A stretch of 64,000 nucleotides of DNA. It comes from an uncultured Pseudomonadota bacterium. Lineage in GTDB: Bacteria; Pseudomonadota; Gammaproteobacteria; Burkholderiales; Thiobacillaceae. The notes beneath the pieces are model-generated. The model worked only from the letters and a program-made list of their open reading frames with translations, did no database searches and was not told the origin of the DNA. Positions 25,255 through 33,852 of the stretch are shown in pieces. How positions within the stretch are numbered: position 1 is the first letter of the stretch; every line of letters begins with the position of its first letter. The DNA is taken from contig CAILNT010000037.1 of the NCBI GenBank assembly GCA_903835655.1, positions 1 to 64,000 on the forward strand, written 5' to 3'. The translations under genes and the position numbers were made by a program.

Positions 25255-25269
25255 GCAATAAATGCGCCA
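25255..25269 (-). promoter_or_regulatory. Sigma-54 (RpoN) promoter of PEP-CTERM gene
   Basis: On the minus strand TGGCGCATTTATTGC has GG and GC separated by exactly ten bases and differs from TGGCAC-N5-TTGC at one position. The predicted transcript start near 25243 leaves an ~88-base leader before the ATG. PEP-CTERM genes are known to be controlled through PrsK/PrsR and RpoN in related bacteria. Confidence 0.75.
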
Positions 25270-25490
25270 CATCCAGGAAACGTTCCAGGTCAACCACTTA
25301 CACGGGAAAGGCCATCGCCACCCCCTGTCGAAACGACGAATTTACGACGGCAGTAACGGCATATCGACACTACGCGCCATGGTAATTCCACCAACGGGTT
25401 TGTATGCATGGCAGATGTCCCGACGCGACCGCCTGGAAGGGGCGACCGCGGTGCGCCAGGACGAACGGCACCCTGTCGATCACGTGGTTA
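25270..25490. other. Intergenic DNA upstream of the sigma-54 promoter
   Basis: No supported gene. An imperfect dyad, CCAGGAAACGTTCCAGG, at about 25273-25289 is the only possible activator-binding site I notice near the promoter. The rest carries no recognisable signal. The whole gap between the PEP-CTERM gene and ssb is about 410 bases. Confidence 0.4.
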
Positions 25491-25542
25491 TCGCGGGCAA
25501 GCCTGCCCCACCAGGGGGTTGTGGGGGCAGGTTTGCCCTGGA
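25491..25542. repeat. REP-like hairpin element
   Basis: Fifteen-pair stem (one G-T) formed by GGGCAAGCCTGCCCC at 25495-25509 and GGGGCAGGTTTGCCC at 25524-25538. Its core is shared with 5396-5425. It lies just after the 3' end of ssb and may also stabilise or end that transcript. Confidence 0.75.
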
Positions 25543-25566
25543 TTTGTAGTGCCCGGCGATTCCGAA

Positions 25567-26058
25567 TCAGAACGGGATGTCGTCCTCGATGTCGCCGAAA
25601 CCGCCGCCAGAGCCCGCGGGTGCCGCGCCCGAACCGCTGCTCGCGGGTGGCCTGGAGCGCGGCGCGCTTTCCCGTGGAGAGCCTTCCATCGGTGGGGCGT
25701 CGTAGTCGGCCATGCCGCCGCCAGTGCCACGGCCGCCCAGCATCTGCATGCGGTCGCCGCGAATCTCCGTGGTGTAACGATCCTGGCCTTCCTTGTCCTG
25801 CCACTTGCGGGTGCGCAAGCTGCCCTCGACGTAGATCTGGCTACCTTTCTTCAGGTATTGGCCGCAGATTTCAGCGGTCTTGCCGAAGAACGCCACCGAA
25901 TGCCACTCGGTGACTTCCTGCATTTCACCGTTGCGATCCTTGAACTTGTCTGTGGTGGCGATGCGCAGATTGGCGATGGCGTCGCCACTGGGCATGTAAC
26001 GCATCTCGGGGTCTTTCCCGAGGTTGCCGATGATGATTACCTTGTTGACCGAAGCCAT
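25567..26058 (-). CDS. ssb: Single-stranded DNA-binding protein
   Basis: 163 residues. OB-fold domain about 1-108 ([56 protein letters not shown]), then a Gly/Ser/Pro-rich flexible linker and the acidic tip DIEDDIPF that recruits replication and repair partners. Full length for a proteobacterial SSB. The start abuts the MFS stop as TGAATG, so it is at least partly co-translated with the transporter. This MFS-ssb order is, from memory, common in beta- and gammaproteobacteria. Confidence 0.98.
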   Translation of the reverse strand: MASVNKVIIIGNLGKDPEMRYMPSGDAIANLRIATTDKFKDRNGEMQEVTEWHSVAFFGKTAEICGQYLKKGSQIYVEGSLRTRKWQDKEGQDRYTTEIRGDRMQMLGGRGTGGGMADYDAPPMEGSPRESAPRSRPPASSGSGAAPAGSGGGFGDIEDDIPF

Positions 26059-27441
26059 TCAATGTCCTCCTTGTAAAAGATTTCTCACGCCTTCTTCGTC
26101 CCAGCCGGTTTGTGCCACCTTGAGCAGGACCGCCCCCTCTTCGGGCAGCACGGTCACCGCTTCCACGCCGGCGAAGACCGTGAGCTTGCCCGCCAGGCGT
26201 TGCGCCTCCAGAGCGGAGAGCGCGCCGACATGGAACATCTGGGTCTTCACCCGCGGCGGCGTCCTCATCCGCGCGGCGAGCCACAACCAGATTCCCATCA
26301 GGCCGGCGCAAAAGGCAAACACGGCGGAATAGCCCGCGTGCTGCGCCAGCCATCCGCCTGCTGCCCCGCCGAAGAACAGACCGAGGGCTTGCGATGTGTT
26401 GTAGACACCCATCGCCGTGCCCTTGGATTCGGGCGGGGCGATCTTGGAAACCAGGGAGGGCAGACTGGCTTCGAGAATGTTGAAGGCCACGAAATAAGCG
26501 AACAGCGCCGCCACCACGCCCCAGAACGCATGCATGGATAGACTCATGCCGATCTGGGCCGCGAGCATCAAGGCGATGGCCAGGACAAACACCGGCTTCA
26601 GCGCGCCCCGCTTCTCGCCATAAATGATGACCGGCACCAGCAAGACGAGAGAGCCCAGCATGACCGGCAGATACACCTGCCAGTGATGCGCCGCATCCAG
26701 CCCGCCTTCGACCAGGGCGAAGGGCACCACCATGAACATGGCCATCTGCGCCGCGTGCAGACTGAAGATGCCCCAGTTCAGGCGCAGCAATTCGGCATTG
26801 CGCAGCACATCGCGCAGTCGGGCCGGATTCGCCTCGGCATCGGAGTGGAAGGCCGTCTTGCCCGGGTTCGGCGTGATGAACTGGACCACGAGGATCGCCA
26901 GCAAGGCCAGCACCCCGGTCATCGCGAACATGCCGGGCACCCCGATCCAGTGATAGAACACGGGGCCTGCGGCGAGCGAGAAGGCGAAGGCCAGGCCGAT
27001 CGTGCTGCCGATCAAGGCCATCGCCTGAGTGCGCTTCTCCTCGCGCGTCAGATCCGCCAGCAGCGCCGTGATGGCCGCCGAAATCGCGCCGGCCCCTTGC
27101 AGTGCGCGGCCCAACATCACCCCCCAGAGGTCGGTCGCACCCGCCGCGACGAAACTGCCCAGGGCGAAGATCACCAGGCCCGCGATGATGACCGGCTTGC
27201 GCCCGAAGCGGTCGGAGGCCATGCCGAAGGGAATCATCAGGATCGCCTGAGTGAGGCCGTACATACCCAGCGACAAGCCGATCAGGGTGTGGTCCGCACC
27301 GCCTGGCAGGGTTTTCGCATAGAGCACGAACACCGGCAGGATCAAGAACATGCCCAGCATGCGCAGCCCGAAGATGCCGGCCAGGGACAAGGCGGCGCGG
27401 CGCTCGGAGGAAGTCATCGGATTGGAATCGGATCGGGACAT
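26059..27441 (-). CDS. MFS transporter, YajR-like with C-terminal soluble domain
   Basis: 460 residues with about twelve transmembrane helices. The motif A loop between TM2 and TM3 is GMASDRFGRKPVI. After the last helix, about 70 residues (from VKTQMFHVGALSALEAQRL) form a small ferredoxin-like domain resembling the YAM domain of E. coli YajR. The family is annotated as drug or metabolite efflux, but substrates are unproven. It is directly upstream of ssb. Confidence 0.88.
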   Translation of the reverse strand: MSRSDSNPMTSSERRAALSLAGIFGLRMLGMFLILPVFVLYAKTLPGGADHTLIGLSLGMYGLTQAILMIPFGMASDRFGRKPVIIAGLVIFALGSFVAAGATDLWGVMLGRALQGAGAISAAITALLADLTREEKRTQAMALIGSTIGLAFAFSLAAGPVFYHWIGVPGMFAMTGVLALLAILVVQFITPNPGKTAFHSDAEANPARLRDVLRNAELLRLNWGIFSLHAAQMAMFMVVPFALVEGGLDAAHHWQVYLPVMLGSLVLLVPVIIYGEKRGALKPVFVLAIALMLAAQIGMSLSMHAFWGVVAALFAYFVAFNILEASLPSLVSKIAPPESKGTAMGVYNTSQALGLFFGGAAGGWLAQHAGYSAVFAFCAGLMGIWLWLAARMRTPPRVKTQMFHVGALSALEAQRLAGKLTVFAGVEAVTVLPEEGAVLLKVAQTGWDEEGVRNLLQGGH

Positions 27442-27522
27442 GGGGGCGGGTGGGCTCGCGCGGAGCCGGAAACGGCGGAAGTAGGGGCGACATTCTAGCA
27501 GCCTGTTCCGCCGCGGCTCGAT

Positions 27523-28116
27523 TCACCCCTCCAGGGCCGCCAGCTTCGCCGCCAGGGCCCGCAGCGCTTGACCGCGGTGGCTGATGTCGTTCTTGTCCTC
27601 CATGCTCATCTGCGCGCCGGTGAGGCCGAAGGCGGGCACCAGGAAATACGGGTCATAGCCGAAGCCCCCCTCCCCCAGGGGCGTATCGATGATTTCGCCG
27701 TGCCAGGCACCCTCGGCGATTATCGGCGTGGGGTCGTCCGCGTAGCGCACGTAGACCATCACGCAGTAGTAATGGGCGCGGCGATCGGCCTGGCCTTGCA
27801 AGGCCGCAATCAGCTTCTGGTTGTTGCGCTCGTCCGACCTGGGTTCGCCGGCATAGCGAGCAGAATAGACGCCGGGCGCGCCATTGAGTGCATCGACACA
27901 GATACCGGAGTCGTCCGCCAGAGCCGGCAAGCCGGTGTGGGCAGCAGCATGCCGGGCCTTGGCGATGCAGTTCTCGACAAAGGTGACATGGGGTTCCGGG
28001 CACTCTGGCACACCGAAGGCGGACTGAGGCATGGCTTCGAGGCCCATGGGTTCGAGAATGCGGGCAATTTCGCGCAACTTGCCGGCGTTGCCGGAGGCGA
28101 TGACGATTTTTTTCAT
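27523..28116 (-). CDS. rdgB: XTP/dITP diphosphatase (RdgB/HAM1)
   Basis: 197 residues. Hydrolyses non-canonical purine triphosphates (dITP, XTP) to prevent mutagenic incorporation. SGNAGKLREI (substrate loop), ADDSGICVDALNGAPGVYSARYAG (catalytic Asp pair), GGFGYDPYFLVP and DISHRGQALRAL are all present. The start at 28116 has AAGGA seven bases upstream. The track's start at 28131 would give an ATGA overlap with rph but five extra non-conserved residues. It pairs with rph, a frequent arrangement. Confidence 0.97.
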   Translation of the reverse strand: MKKIVIASGNAGKLREIARILEPMGLEAMPQSAFGVPECPEPHVTFVENCIAKARHAAAHTGLPALADDSGICVDALNGAPGVYSARYAGEPRSDERNNQKLIAALQGQADRRAHYYCVMVYVRYADDPTPIIAEGAWHGEIIDTPLGEGGFGYDPYFLVPAFGLTGAQMSMEDKNDISHRGQALRALAAKLAALEG

Positions 28117-28127
28117 GGAGCGTCCTT

Positions 28128-28853
28128 TCATTTCAACGCGGCGGCCTGCGCCGCCATCAATTCGCGGATGCCTTTCTCGGCCAGATCTAGCAGTTCACCC
28201 AGTTGCGCGCGGGTGAACGCCACGCCTTCCGCCGTGCCCTGCACCTCGATCAGGCCGGTGGCACCCAGCATCACCACATTCATGTCGGTATCGCAGTTCA
28301 CGTCTTCCGCATAGTCCAGGTCCAGCACCGGCACCCCGTTCCAGATGCCGACGGAGATGGCGGCGACCTGGTCGCGCATGATATTTTTTGCCAACTTGCC
28401 CTCGCGCACCAGCCAGTCCAGCGCGTCCTGCACCGCCACCCAGGCGCCGGTGATGCTGGCGGTGCGCGTGCCGCCGTCGGCCTGAAGCACGTCGCAGTCG
28501 ACATGAAGTGTGCGTTCACCGAGTTGTCCCAGGTCCACCGCCGCGCGCAAGCTGCGGCCGATCAGACGCTGGATTTCCTGGGTACGACCGGACTGCTTGC
28601 CGCGCGCGGCCTCGCGATCACTGCGAGTGTGGGTGGCGCGCGGCAGCATGCCGTATTCCGCGGTGAGCCAGCCCGCGCCGCTTCCTTTTACATGCGCTGG
28701 CACTTTTTCCAGCACGCTGACGGTGCACAGCACCTGGGTGTCGCCGCATTCCACCAGCACGCTGCCTTCTGCATGGCGGGTGTAATTGCGGGTCAGCCGC
28801 ACGCTGCGCAACTGATCGGCCGCGCGTCCGCTGGGACGTTGTAATTCGGACAT
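28128..28853 (-). CDS. rph: Ribonuclease PH
   Basis: 241 residues. Phosphate-dependent 3'-to-5' exonuclease trimming tRNA precursors. [73 protein letters not shown] and [16 protein letters not shown] are all characteristic. The ATG at 28853 has AAAGGAA in the right place; the longer track version lacks support. Full length, ending close to rdgB. Confidence 0.98.
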   Translation of the reverse strand: MSELQRPSGRAADQLRSVRLTRNYTRHAEGSVLVECGDTQVLCTVSVLEKVPAHVKGSGAGWLTAEYGMLPRATHTRSDREAARGKQSGRTQEIQRLIGRSLRAAVDLGQLGERTLHVDCDVLQADGGTRTASITGAWVAVQDALDWLVREGKLAKNIMRDQVAAISVGIWNGVPVLDLDYAEDVNCDTDMNVVMLGATGLIEVQGTAEGVAFTRAQLGELLDLAEKGIRELMAAQAAALK

Positions 28854-28916
28854 GAGATTCCTTTGTGGTGGGAGAGTGGGGTAAGCCACGTCAGGGTTAT
28901 TTCCTGCCGGGCGTTC

Positions 28917-28942
28917 CGTAGCGCAGGCTTCCAGCCTGCTCT
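28917..28942. repeat. REP-like intergenic hairpin
   Basis: GCAGGCT-TCC-AGCCTGC, a seven-pair stem with a three-base loop, inside GTAGCGCAGGCTTCCAGCC. This is a common bacterial intergenic palindrome, here between rph and the phosphatase gene. Confidence 0.6.
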
Positions 28943-28961
28943 TTCATGTTACGGCGCCGCG

Positions 28962-29870
28962 TCACAGTTTTTTTCTACCGAGCGCGCTCTGAATTTCCGC
29001 CAGGGCGCGTTCGAGTTCGTAATCGCTCCCGGCCAGATCTTCCATTTCCTTGTTGCCCAGGCGTTTCAACTGCGTCGTGAAACCGTCCAGTCCGAGATCG
29101 TCGGCCTGGACCAGCTCGTTGTCGTCGAAAACCTCCTCGCCGTAGCGCATGGCCACGACCGACAGGTTGTCGGCATACTGGCCGGCGCGAAATTCGGCGT
29201 GATCGAGCATCTGCCGCACCGCCCGTTCGAGCGGGTAGGCGCGCAAGGTGGGCAACATTTCTTGCACCGCGAGTTCGCTCCAGACCCCGTCGCTGCACAG
29301 ATAGAGCACATCGCCATCGCGCAGCTGGACCGGCTGCTCCAGCTCGATGTCCGGCAGCATGTAGCCGCCCACGGAGTTGTAGAGCTTGTTACGGTCCGGA
29401 TGCAGGCCCATCTGATCTTCGTCGAGCAGGCCGTCGTCCACCATCTGCTGCACGGCGGAGTGGTCGTGGGTGTGCGACTTCAGCGCGACTCGACTGAAAT
29501 GGTAGAGGCGGGAATCGCCTACGTGCGCCCAGCAGGCCATGCCTTTCTGTACCACGCAGACCACGCAGGTGGTGCGGGGCGGTTCCGGCAATTTATGGCG
29601 CATGGTGTATTCGTTGATGGCGTCGTGAGAAGCATAGATGCCATCCAGCAGGAAGGATGCCATGTCCGGCAAGAGCGGCTTGGCGCGCGCGTTGAACAGG
29701 CCCGTGACGATCTGTACTGTGAGTTGGGATGCGATCTCGCCGTGCGCATGCCCGCCCATGCCATCCGCCAGCACCATCAACAGGGACTCGGACGTATAGG
29801 CGTAGCCGACCCGGTCTTCGTTGTGGGGCCGGCCGCCGCGGCGGCTGGCCTGATAGACGACGTATTTCAC
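28962..29870 (-). CDS. PP2C-type Ser/Thr protein phosphatase
   Basis: 302 residues. The PP2C/PPM metal-binding motifs are in order: HNEDRVG, LADGMGGHAHGE, AHVGDSRLYHF, CSDGVWSEL and ADNLSVVAM. An extra C-terminal tail of about 60 acidic residues (from VFDDNELVQADD) has no known role. The start overlaps the kinase stop by four bases (ATGA), so kinase and phosphatase form an opposing pair like PppA/PpkA or Stp/Stk modules. No type VI secretion or FHA genes are nearby. Confidence 0.93.
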   Translation of the reverse strand: MKYVVYQASRRGGRPHNEDRVGYAYTSESLLMVLADGMGGHAHGEIASQLTVQIVTGLFNARAKPLLPDMASFLLDGIYASHDAINEYTMRHKLPEPPRTTCVVCVVQKGMACWAHVGDSRLYHFSRVALKSHTHDHSAVQQMVDDGLLDEDQMGLHPDRNKLYNSVGGYMLPDIELEQPVQLRDGDVLYLCSDGVWSELAVQEMLPTLRAYPLERAVRQMLDHAEFRAGQYADNLSVVAMRYGEEVFDDNELVQADDLGLDGFTTQLKRLGNKEMEDLAGSDYELERALAEIQSALGRKKL

Positions 29871-30802
29871 CGCTTCATGCGTGACCGGATCAGGGCCAGC
29901 AGGCTGGGCCTATGCTCGCGTGACGCCTGGGCCATCTCGACCAGGCGCTTCTGCACCGCAAACACGCTTTGCGGGCGCTCCGTGTAGTTGAGCCGGAGCA
30001 TGAAATCGGCCAATTCCAGCAAGTCGTTGGAGAACAAGCCCGCATGGCTCTTGCTGACCGGGATCAATTTATCCTTGTCCAGACGCTGATCGGCAGGTGG
30101 CGGTGGAACCCTGGCGATGCAGGCATAGAGCGTGGCGCCCACGCTATAGATATCGGTCCAGGGGCCCTGGCGCTCGCGCTGGTTGTATTGCTCGGGCGCG
30201 GCGAAGCCCGGCGTGTACATGGGCGTGCCCGCCTGGAAATCGTAGGTCAAGGCATGCCGCGCAGCGCCGAAGTCGATCAACACCGGCGAGCCATCCGCAT
30301 GGATGTAGATGTTGGAAGGCTTGATGTCGAGGTGCAGGATCTTGTGGGCATGGACCTCGCGTAGACCGTTGAGCAATTGCACGAACACGCTGCGAATGAA
30401 GCTCTCGCGCATGGGCTCCTTCAGGCTGGTGATATGACGTTGCAGGGTCTTGCCCCGTTCAAACTTCATCACCATGTAGACCGTGTCGTTGGCGCGAAAG
30501 AAGTTGGTCACACGCACCACATTCGGGTGATGGATGCCGGCCAGCGCCCGGCCCTCCTCAAAGAAACACTTCATACCGTAGCGGAACGAGGCTTCCTTGT
30601 CGTCCGAAATGGGGTGCACCGTACCCAGCTTGCCGCGACCCACCACCCCACCCGGCAGGTATTCCTTGATCGCCACCGGCTGGCCACGGTCGTCATACGC
30701 CAGGTAAACCAGGGAAAACCCGCCCCCGCCGATGCTGTGATCGATCACATACTCACCCAGCGGGTAATTCCGGGGCAGAGGTTCGGTGGATTGCAAGGCC
30801 AT
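29867..30802 (-). CDS. Hanks-type Ser/Thr protein kinase
   Basis: 311 residues, a complete cytoplasmic kinase domain: glycine loop IGGGGFSLVYLAYDD, lysine in VAIKEYLP, catalytic loop ILHLDIKPSNIYI (HLD instead of HRD), metal loop LIDFGAAR and FAAPEQYN as the APE motif. There is no transmembrane segment or PASTA domain, so it probably senses an intracellular signal or a partner protein. The missing Arg of HRD marks a non-RD kinase, less likely to depend on activation-loop phosphorylation. It is coupled to the phosphatase downstream. Confidence 0.94.
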   Translation of the reverse strand: MALQSTEPLPRNYPLGEYVIDHSIGGGGFSLVYLAYDDRGQPVAIKEYLPGGVVGRGKLGTVHPISDDKEASFRYGMKCFFEEGRALAGIHHPNVVRVTNFFRANDTVYMVMKFERGKTLQRHITSLKEPMRESFIRSVFVQLLNGLREVHAHKILHLDIKPSNIYIHADGSPVLIDFGAARHALTYDFQAGTPMYTPGFAAPEQYNQRERQGPWTDIYSVGATLYACIARVPPPPADQRLDKDKLIPVSKSHAGLFSNDLLELADFMLRLNYTERPQSVFAVQKRLVEMAQASREHRPSLLALIRSRMKR

Positions 30803-30862
30803 ATCGATCGGTCGGGGTAAGATGCACCAGAGTTAACGTGATCGTCGCGCGACGGCGTTCAA

Positions 30863-30900
30863 AGCCCCCTCTCCCCAGGGAGACGGGTTGGGGTGAGAAA
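30863..30900. repeat. GC-rich palindromic intergenic repeat
   Basis: CCCCCTCTCCCCAGGGAGACGGGTTGGGGTGAG belongs to the same general C-run/G-run palindrome type as 5533-5570. It sits between the divergent kinase and yicC genes. Confidence 0.5.
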
Positions 30901-30983
30901 AACGGGCAGGTTCACGATGCGCCCCCTCCGAGGCGATCTTGCGCGCAGCTCGACCATACATTCATTGAAGGATAACCAAGATC

Positions 30984-31880
30984 GTGGCCGCCAAGAAGGA
31001 AACTCTGCGCAGCATGACGGGCTACGCGGCCGAATCCGCGGACATCGCGGGCATCCACGTCACGCTGGAACTGCGTGCGGTCAACTCGCGCTTTCTCGAT
31101 CTCTCGTTCCGGATGAGTGAGGATTTTCGCGCACTGGAACCGGGTTTGCGTGAACGTATCGGCGAGCGGGTGAAGCGCGGTAAGCTGGAATGCCGACTGA
31201 ACCTGACCGCACGCGCGGATGCCGCGCTACCGCCGACCCTCAACGCGGCCCTGCTCGAACAACTCGGCGCCCTGTCGGCTTGCGCCCGCGCCACCTTTCC
31301 CGAGGCCTGTGGCCTGTCCGTGGCCGAGATCCTGCGCTGGCCCGGCATGCTGGGAGAGAGCGGCGTGGATGGCGAGGCCTTGCAAGCCGGCACGCAGACA
31401 CTGCTCGGTCGCGCCCTGGAGTCATTCAACGCCAGCCGCGCCCGCGAGGGCGACAAACTGAAAGCGCTCCTTCAGGAGCGAGTGCAAGCCATGCGCGAAC
31501 ACGTCGCCCGCATCCGCCCGCGCACCCCGGAAATCGTCGCCGGCTATCGGGAAAAGTTGAGCCGGCGCCTGGCGGAACTGCTGCCGAATTTGTCCGTCAC
31601 GCCGGACTACGACCGCCTCCACCAGGAAGTCGCCCTGTTTGCGCAGAAGATCGACGTGGACGAAGAACTTGACCGCCTGCTCACCCACCTGAGCGAAGTC
31701 GAGCGAGTGCTCGAAAACGGTGGCGCGGCGGGCAAGCGCCTGGATTTCCTGATGCAGGAACTCAACCGCGAAGCCAACACCCTGGGCTCCAAATCGGTCT
31801 CGCTGGAACTCACACAGACATCGGTCGAATTGAAAGTCCTGACCGATCAGATGCGCGAACAAATTCAGAACGTTGAATGA
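30984..31880 (+). CDS. yicC: YicC-family endoribonuclease
   Basis: 298 residues. LRSMTGYAAESADIAG matches the conserved YicC N-terminus. ELRAVNSRFLDLSFRM, EEHDR-like ELDRLLTHLSEVERVL, GKRLDFLMQELNREANTLGSKS and the C-terminal VELKVLTDQMREQIQNVE are diagnostic. E. coli YicC is an RNase acting in sRNA turnover. The GTG at 30984 is favoured because LRSMTGYA aligns just after it; GAAGGA precedes it at a slightly long spacing. gmk, its usual neighbour, is not next to it here. Confidence 0.92.
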   Translation: MAAKKETLRSMTGYAAESADIAGIHVTLELRAVNSRFLDLSFRMSEDFRALEPGLRERIGERVKRGKLECRLNLTARADAALPPTLNAALLEQLGALSACARATFPEACGLSVAEILRWPGMLGESGVDGEALQAGTQTLLGRALESFNASRAREGDKLKALLQERVQAMREHVARIRPRTPEIVAGYREKLSRRLAELLPNLSVTPDYDRLHQEVALFAQKIDVDEELDRLLTHLSEVERVLENGGAAGKRLDFLMQELNREANTLGSKSVSLELTQTSVELKVLTDQMREQIQNVE

Positions 31881-32145
31881 CCTTCCAGCGACTTCATCCC
31901 GTCGTACCCCCCTTGGGAGGCGGGTCTCTGCCGGGCGAATACGCCAAGTCCGGAGTAGCCCGCAACAACTACCCCGCCCCATGGATGAGCCTCGACGCTC
32001 CGTGCGGATACCGCTGGGGTATGGCTGGCTCTCTAGGGCCGATCCCGGGCGGGTCGATCAACAAGAGCCACCATGTATGCGCGTCATGGGACAGTCACAC
32101 GCGTGGACTATAGTCCGGGGTTCTCCCCAATAGCAGGATGCGAAG
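31881..32145. other. Intergenic region before sixA
   Basis: 265 bases without a supported gene. A perfect 12-base palindrome, GGACTATAGTCC, at 32105-32116 encloses a TATAGT hexamer. It lies 29 bases before sixA, where a -10 element or operator could be. Confidence 0.4.
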
Positions 32146-32598
32146 ATGGATCTGATTCTCTGGCGCCATGCAGACGCGCAGGACGGCGAGCAGGACATGG
32201 CACGGCCCTTGACCAACAAGGGCCGCAAGCAGGCCGAACGCATGGCGACCTGGCTGCACGGACACCTACCCAAGGGCACGCGCATCCTGGCAAGCCCGGC
32301 GCAACGCACCCGGGAAACCGCCGACGCCTTGGGACTGGCCTACGAGGTGGAGGCGAACCTGGCGCCAGGCGGCGATGCCGCTCACCTCTTGGCCGCCGTG
32401 GGCTGGCCCGAGGCCTCTGGCGCCGTGCTCGTGGTCGGACATCAACCCACGTTGGGGGAAGTGGCCAGCCTGTTGCTATTCGGCGAGAGCAGCGCCTTGA
32501 GCATCAAGAAAGGTGGCGTGATCTGGGTGACCAACCGGGTGCGGGGCGAGAGCCCACAAACCGTCATCAAGGCGGCGATGACCGCGGAGATGCTGTAG
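32146..32598 (+). CDS. sixA: SixA-type phosphohistidine phosphatase
   Basis: 150 residues, histidine-phosphatase (phosphoglycerate mutase) fold. The N-terminal RHG-type motif is LILWRHADA, with ARPLTNKGRKQAERMA, ILASPAQRTRETADAL and the second catalytic His in VVGHQPTLGEVASLLLFG. E. coli SixA dephosphorylates NPr of the nitrogen phosphotransferase system. It is preceded by an intergenic region with a palindromic TATAGT and stands alone. Confidence 0.92.
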   Translation: MDLILWRHADAQDGEQDMARPLTNKGRKQAERMATWLHGHLPKGTRILASPAQRTRETADALGLAYEVEANLAPGGDAAHLLAAVGWPEASGAVLVVGHQPTLGEVASLLLFGESSALSIKKGGVIWVTNRVRGESPQTVIKAAMTAEML

Positions 32599-32619
32599 AG
32601 CGGAAGCGTTCCCCCGGCG

Positions 32620-33837
32620 TCAGTCTATCCCCAACTGCTCGACCCAGGTGAGTGCGCGCAGGTGGGCTTCGTTGACGGTCCCGGCACTCAGCATGAGGAC
32701 GCCAGTGAGGTTCTCGATACGCTCCAGGTCGCCGCCTTCCACCGACACCACCAGGTCCAGGAACGGCCCATAGATGCCACTTCGATGCAGCAGGGCATCG
32801 GCGAAGGAGTCAGGAATCACCACCCGATCGAGCAATTGCTCCATGGTGATCTCCAGGAGAGCGGGCAGCAGAGAGAAGACACCGACGATGAACAAGTTGT
32901 CCTGGTCGGCGCGCGACAGACACTCCTTGCCCAGCAACTCGCACAACCGCCCGCGCGTGATCGCGGTACGCGCCAGGGTGGGGGACGTGGGGCCGGTGCC
33001 GGCAGTGACCAACAGCAAGGAGAGCCAGCGGTAGAGTGGCTGCATGCCGAGGATACTGACGGCGTGGCGAATCGACTGCACCTCGCAGGACAGACCGAAA
33101 CCGGCCGAATTGATGTAGCGCAGCAACTTGAAGGTGAGCGCCACGTCTTTTTTGAACAGGAGTTCCAATTGCTCGATGCCGGCGTCCTTGCGCACCTTTT
33201 CCATGAGTTGCAGGACGGTGGCATGGGTGGGGTTGATGACGCGGGTGACAATATTCTCCGGCCGCGCGAAGTAGTACCCCTGAAAGTAATCGAAATCGAG
33301 GGCGCGACAATGGCGGAACTGCTCCGGGGTTTCCACTTTTTCCGCCACCAGCTTGACTGGATACTTGCGGATGGCCCGTACCAGTTTGGCCAGATCCTCC
33401 GGCGTGTGCGCCAGTACATCCAGCTTGACGTAGGTCGCCAGCGGCAGCAGCGGCTCGGACTCCGGTAGATACTGAAAATCGTCGAGCGCGAAGCGGTAAC
33501 CGATTTCCTTGAGTTCTTGCAGGCGCGCCAGAATCTCCGGCGTGATCCGCACGGTCTCCAACACCTCGATCACCACGTTTTCCGGCGGCAGCAGGGTGGA
33601 AAAACTGCTCATCAGCATGGAGGCTTCCATGTTGACGAAGGCCAATTTTCCCCTGAGCAGCCATTCCGTGCCCATGTTGCACAGGGTATTGGAAATGACC
33701 GAGACGCCGGCATCCACGTCCGTATCGACCTGTGCGCTCTGAGCATAGGCCGAGTGGCGGAACAGCAGCTCGTAGGCGATCAGCCGATGTTCGCCGTCGA
33801 CGATGGGTTGCCGGGCGATGTAGGCATTGTTGCTCAT
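32620..33837 (-). CDS. EAL-HDOD signalling protein (YuxH/CdgJ type)
   Basis: 405 residues: an EAL domain (about 1-200) and an HDOD domain (about 205-400). The EAL domain keeps AYELLFR (ExLxR), VNMEAS, LDDF, VKLD, AEKVET and QGYYFARP, but loop 6 reads DDFQYLPES instead of DDFGTGYSS. Phosphodiesterase activity is therefore doubtful and it may only bind c-di-GMP or a partner. It begins 15 bases after cheA and is the last gene of the chemotaxis operon. Similar proteins influence motility and biofilm in Vibrio. Confidence 0.92.
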   Translation of the reverse strand: MSNNAYIARQPIVDGEHRLIAYELLFRHSAYAQSAQVDTDVDAGVSVISNTLCNMGTEWLLRGKLAFVNMEASMLMSSFSTLLPPENVVIEVLETVRITPEILARLQELKEIGYRFALDDFQYLPESEPLLPLATYVKLDVLAHTPEDLAKLVRAIRKYPVKLVAEKVETPEQFRHCRALDFDYFQGYYFARPENIVTRVINPTHATVLQLMEKVRKDAGIEQLELLFKKDVALTFKLLRYINSAGFGLSCEVQSIRHAVSILGMQPLYRWLSLLLVTAGTGPTSPTLARTAITRGRLCELLGKECLSRADQDNLFIVGVFSLLPALLEITMEQLLDRVVIPDSFADALLHRSGIYGPFLDLVVSVEGGDLERIENLTGVLMLSAGTVNEAHLRALTWVEQLGID

Positions 33838-33852
33838 GCGGGGTCGCTCACC

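Noticed and set aside
31877-32113. 78-codon ORF whose ATG overlaps the yicC stop (ATGA)
   Set aside because: The overlap is suggestive, but the translation has low complexity and no recognisable fold, and the region otherwise looks intergenic. Kept out of the feature list.
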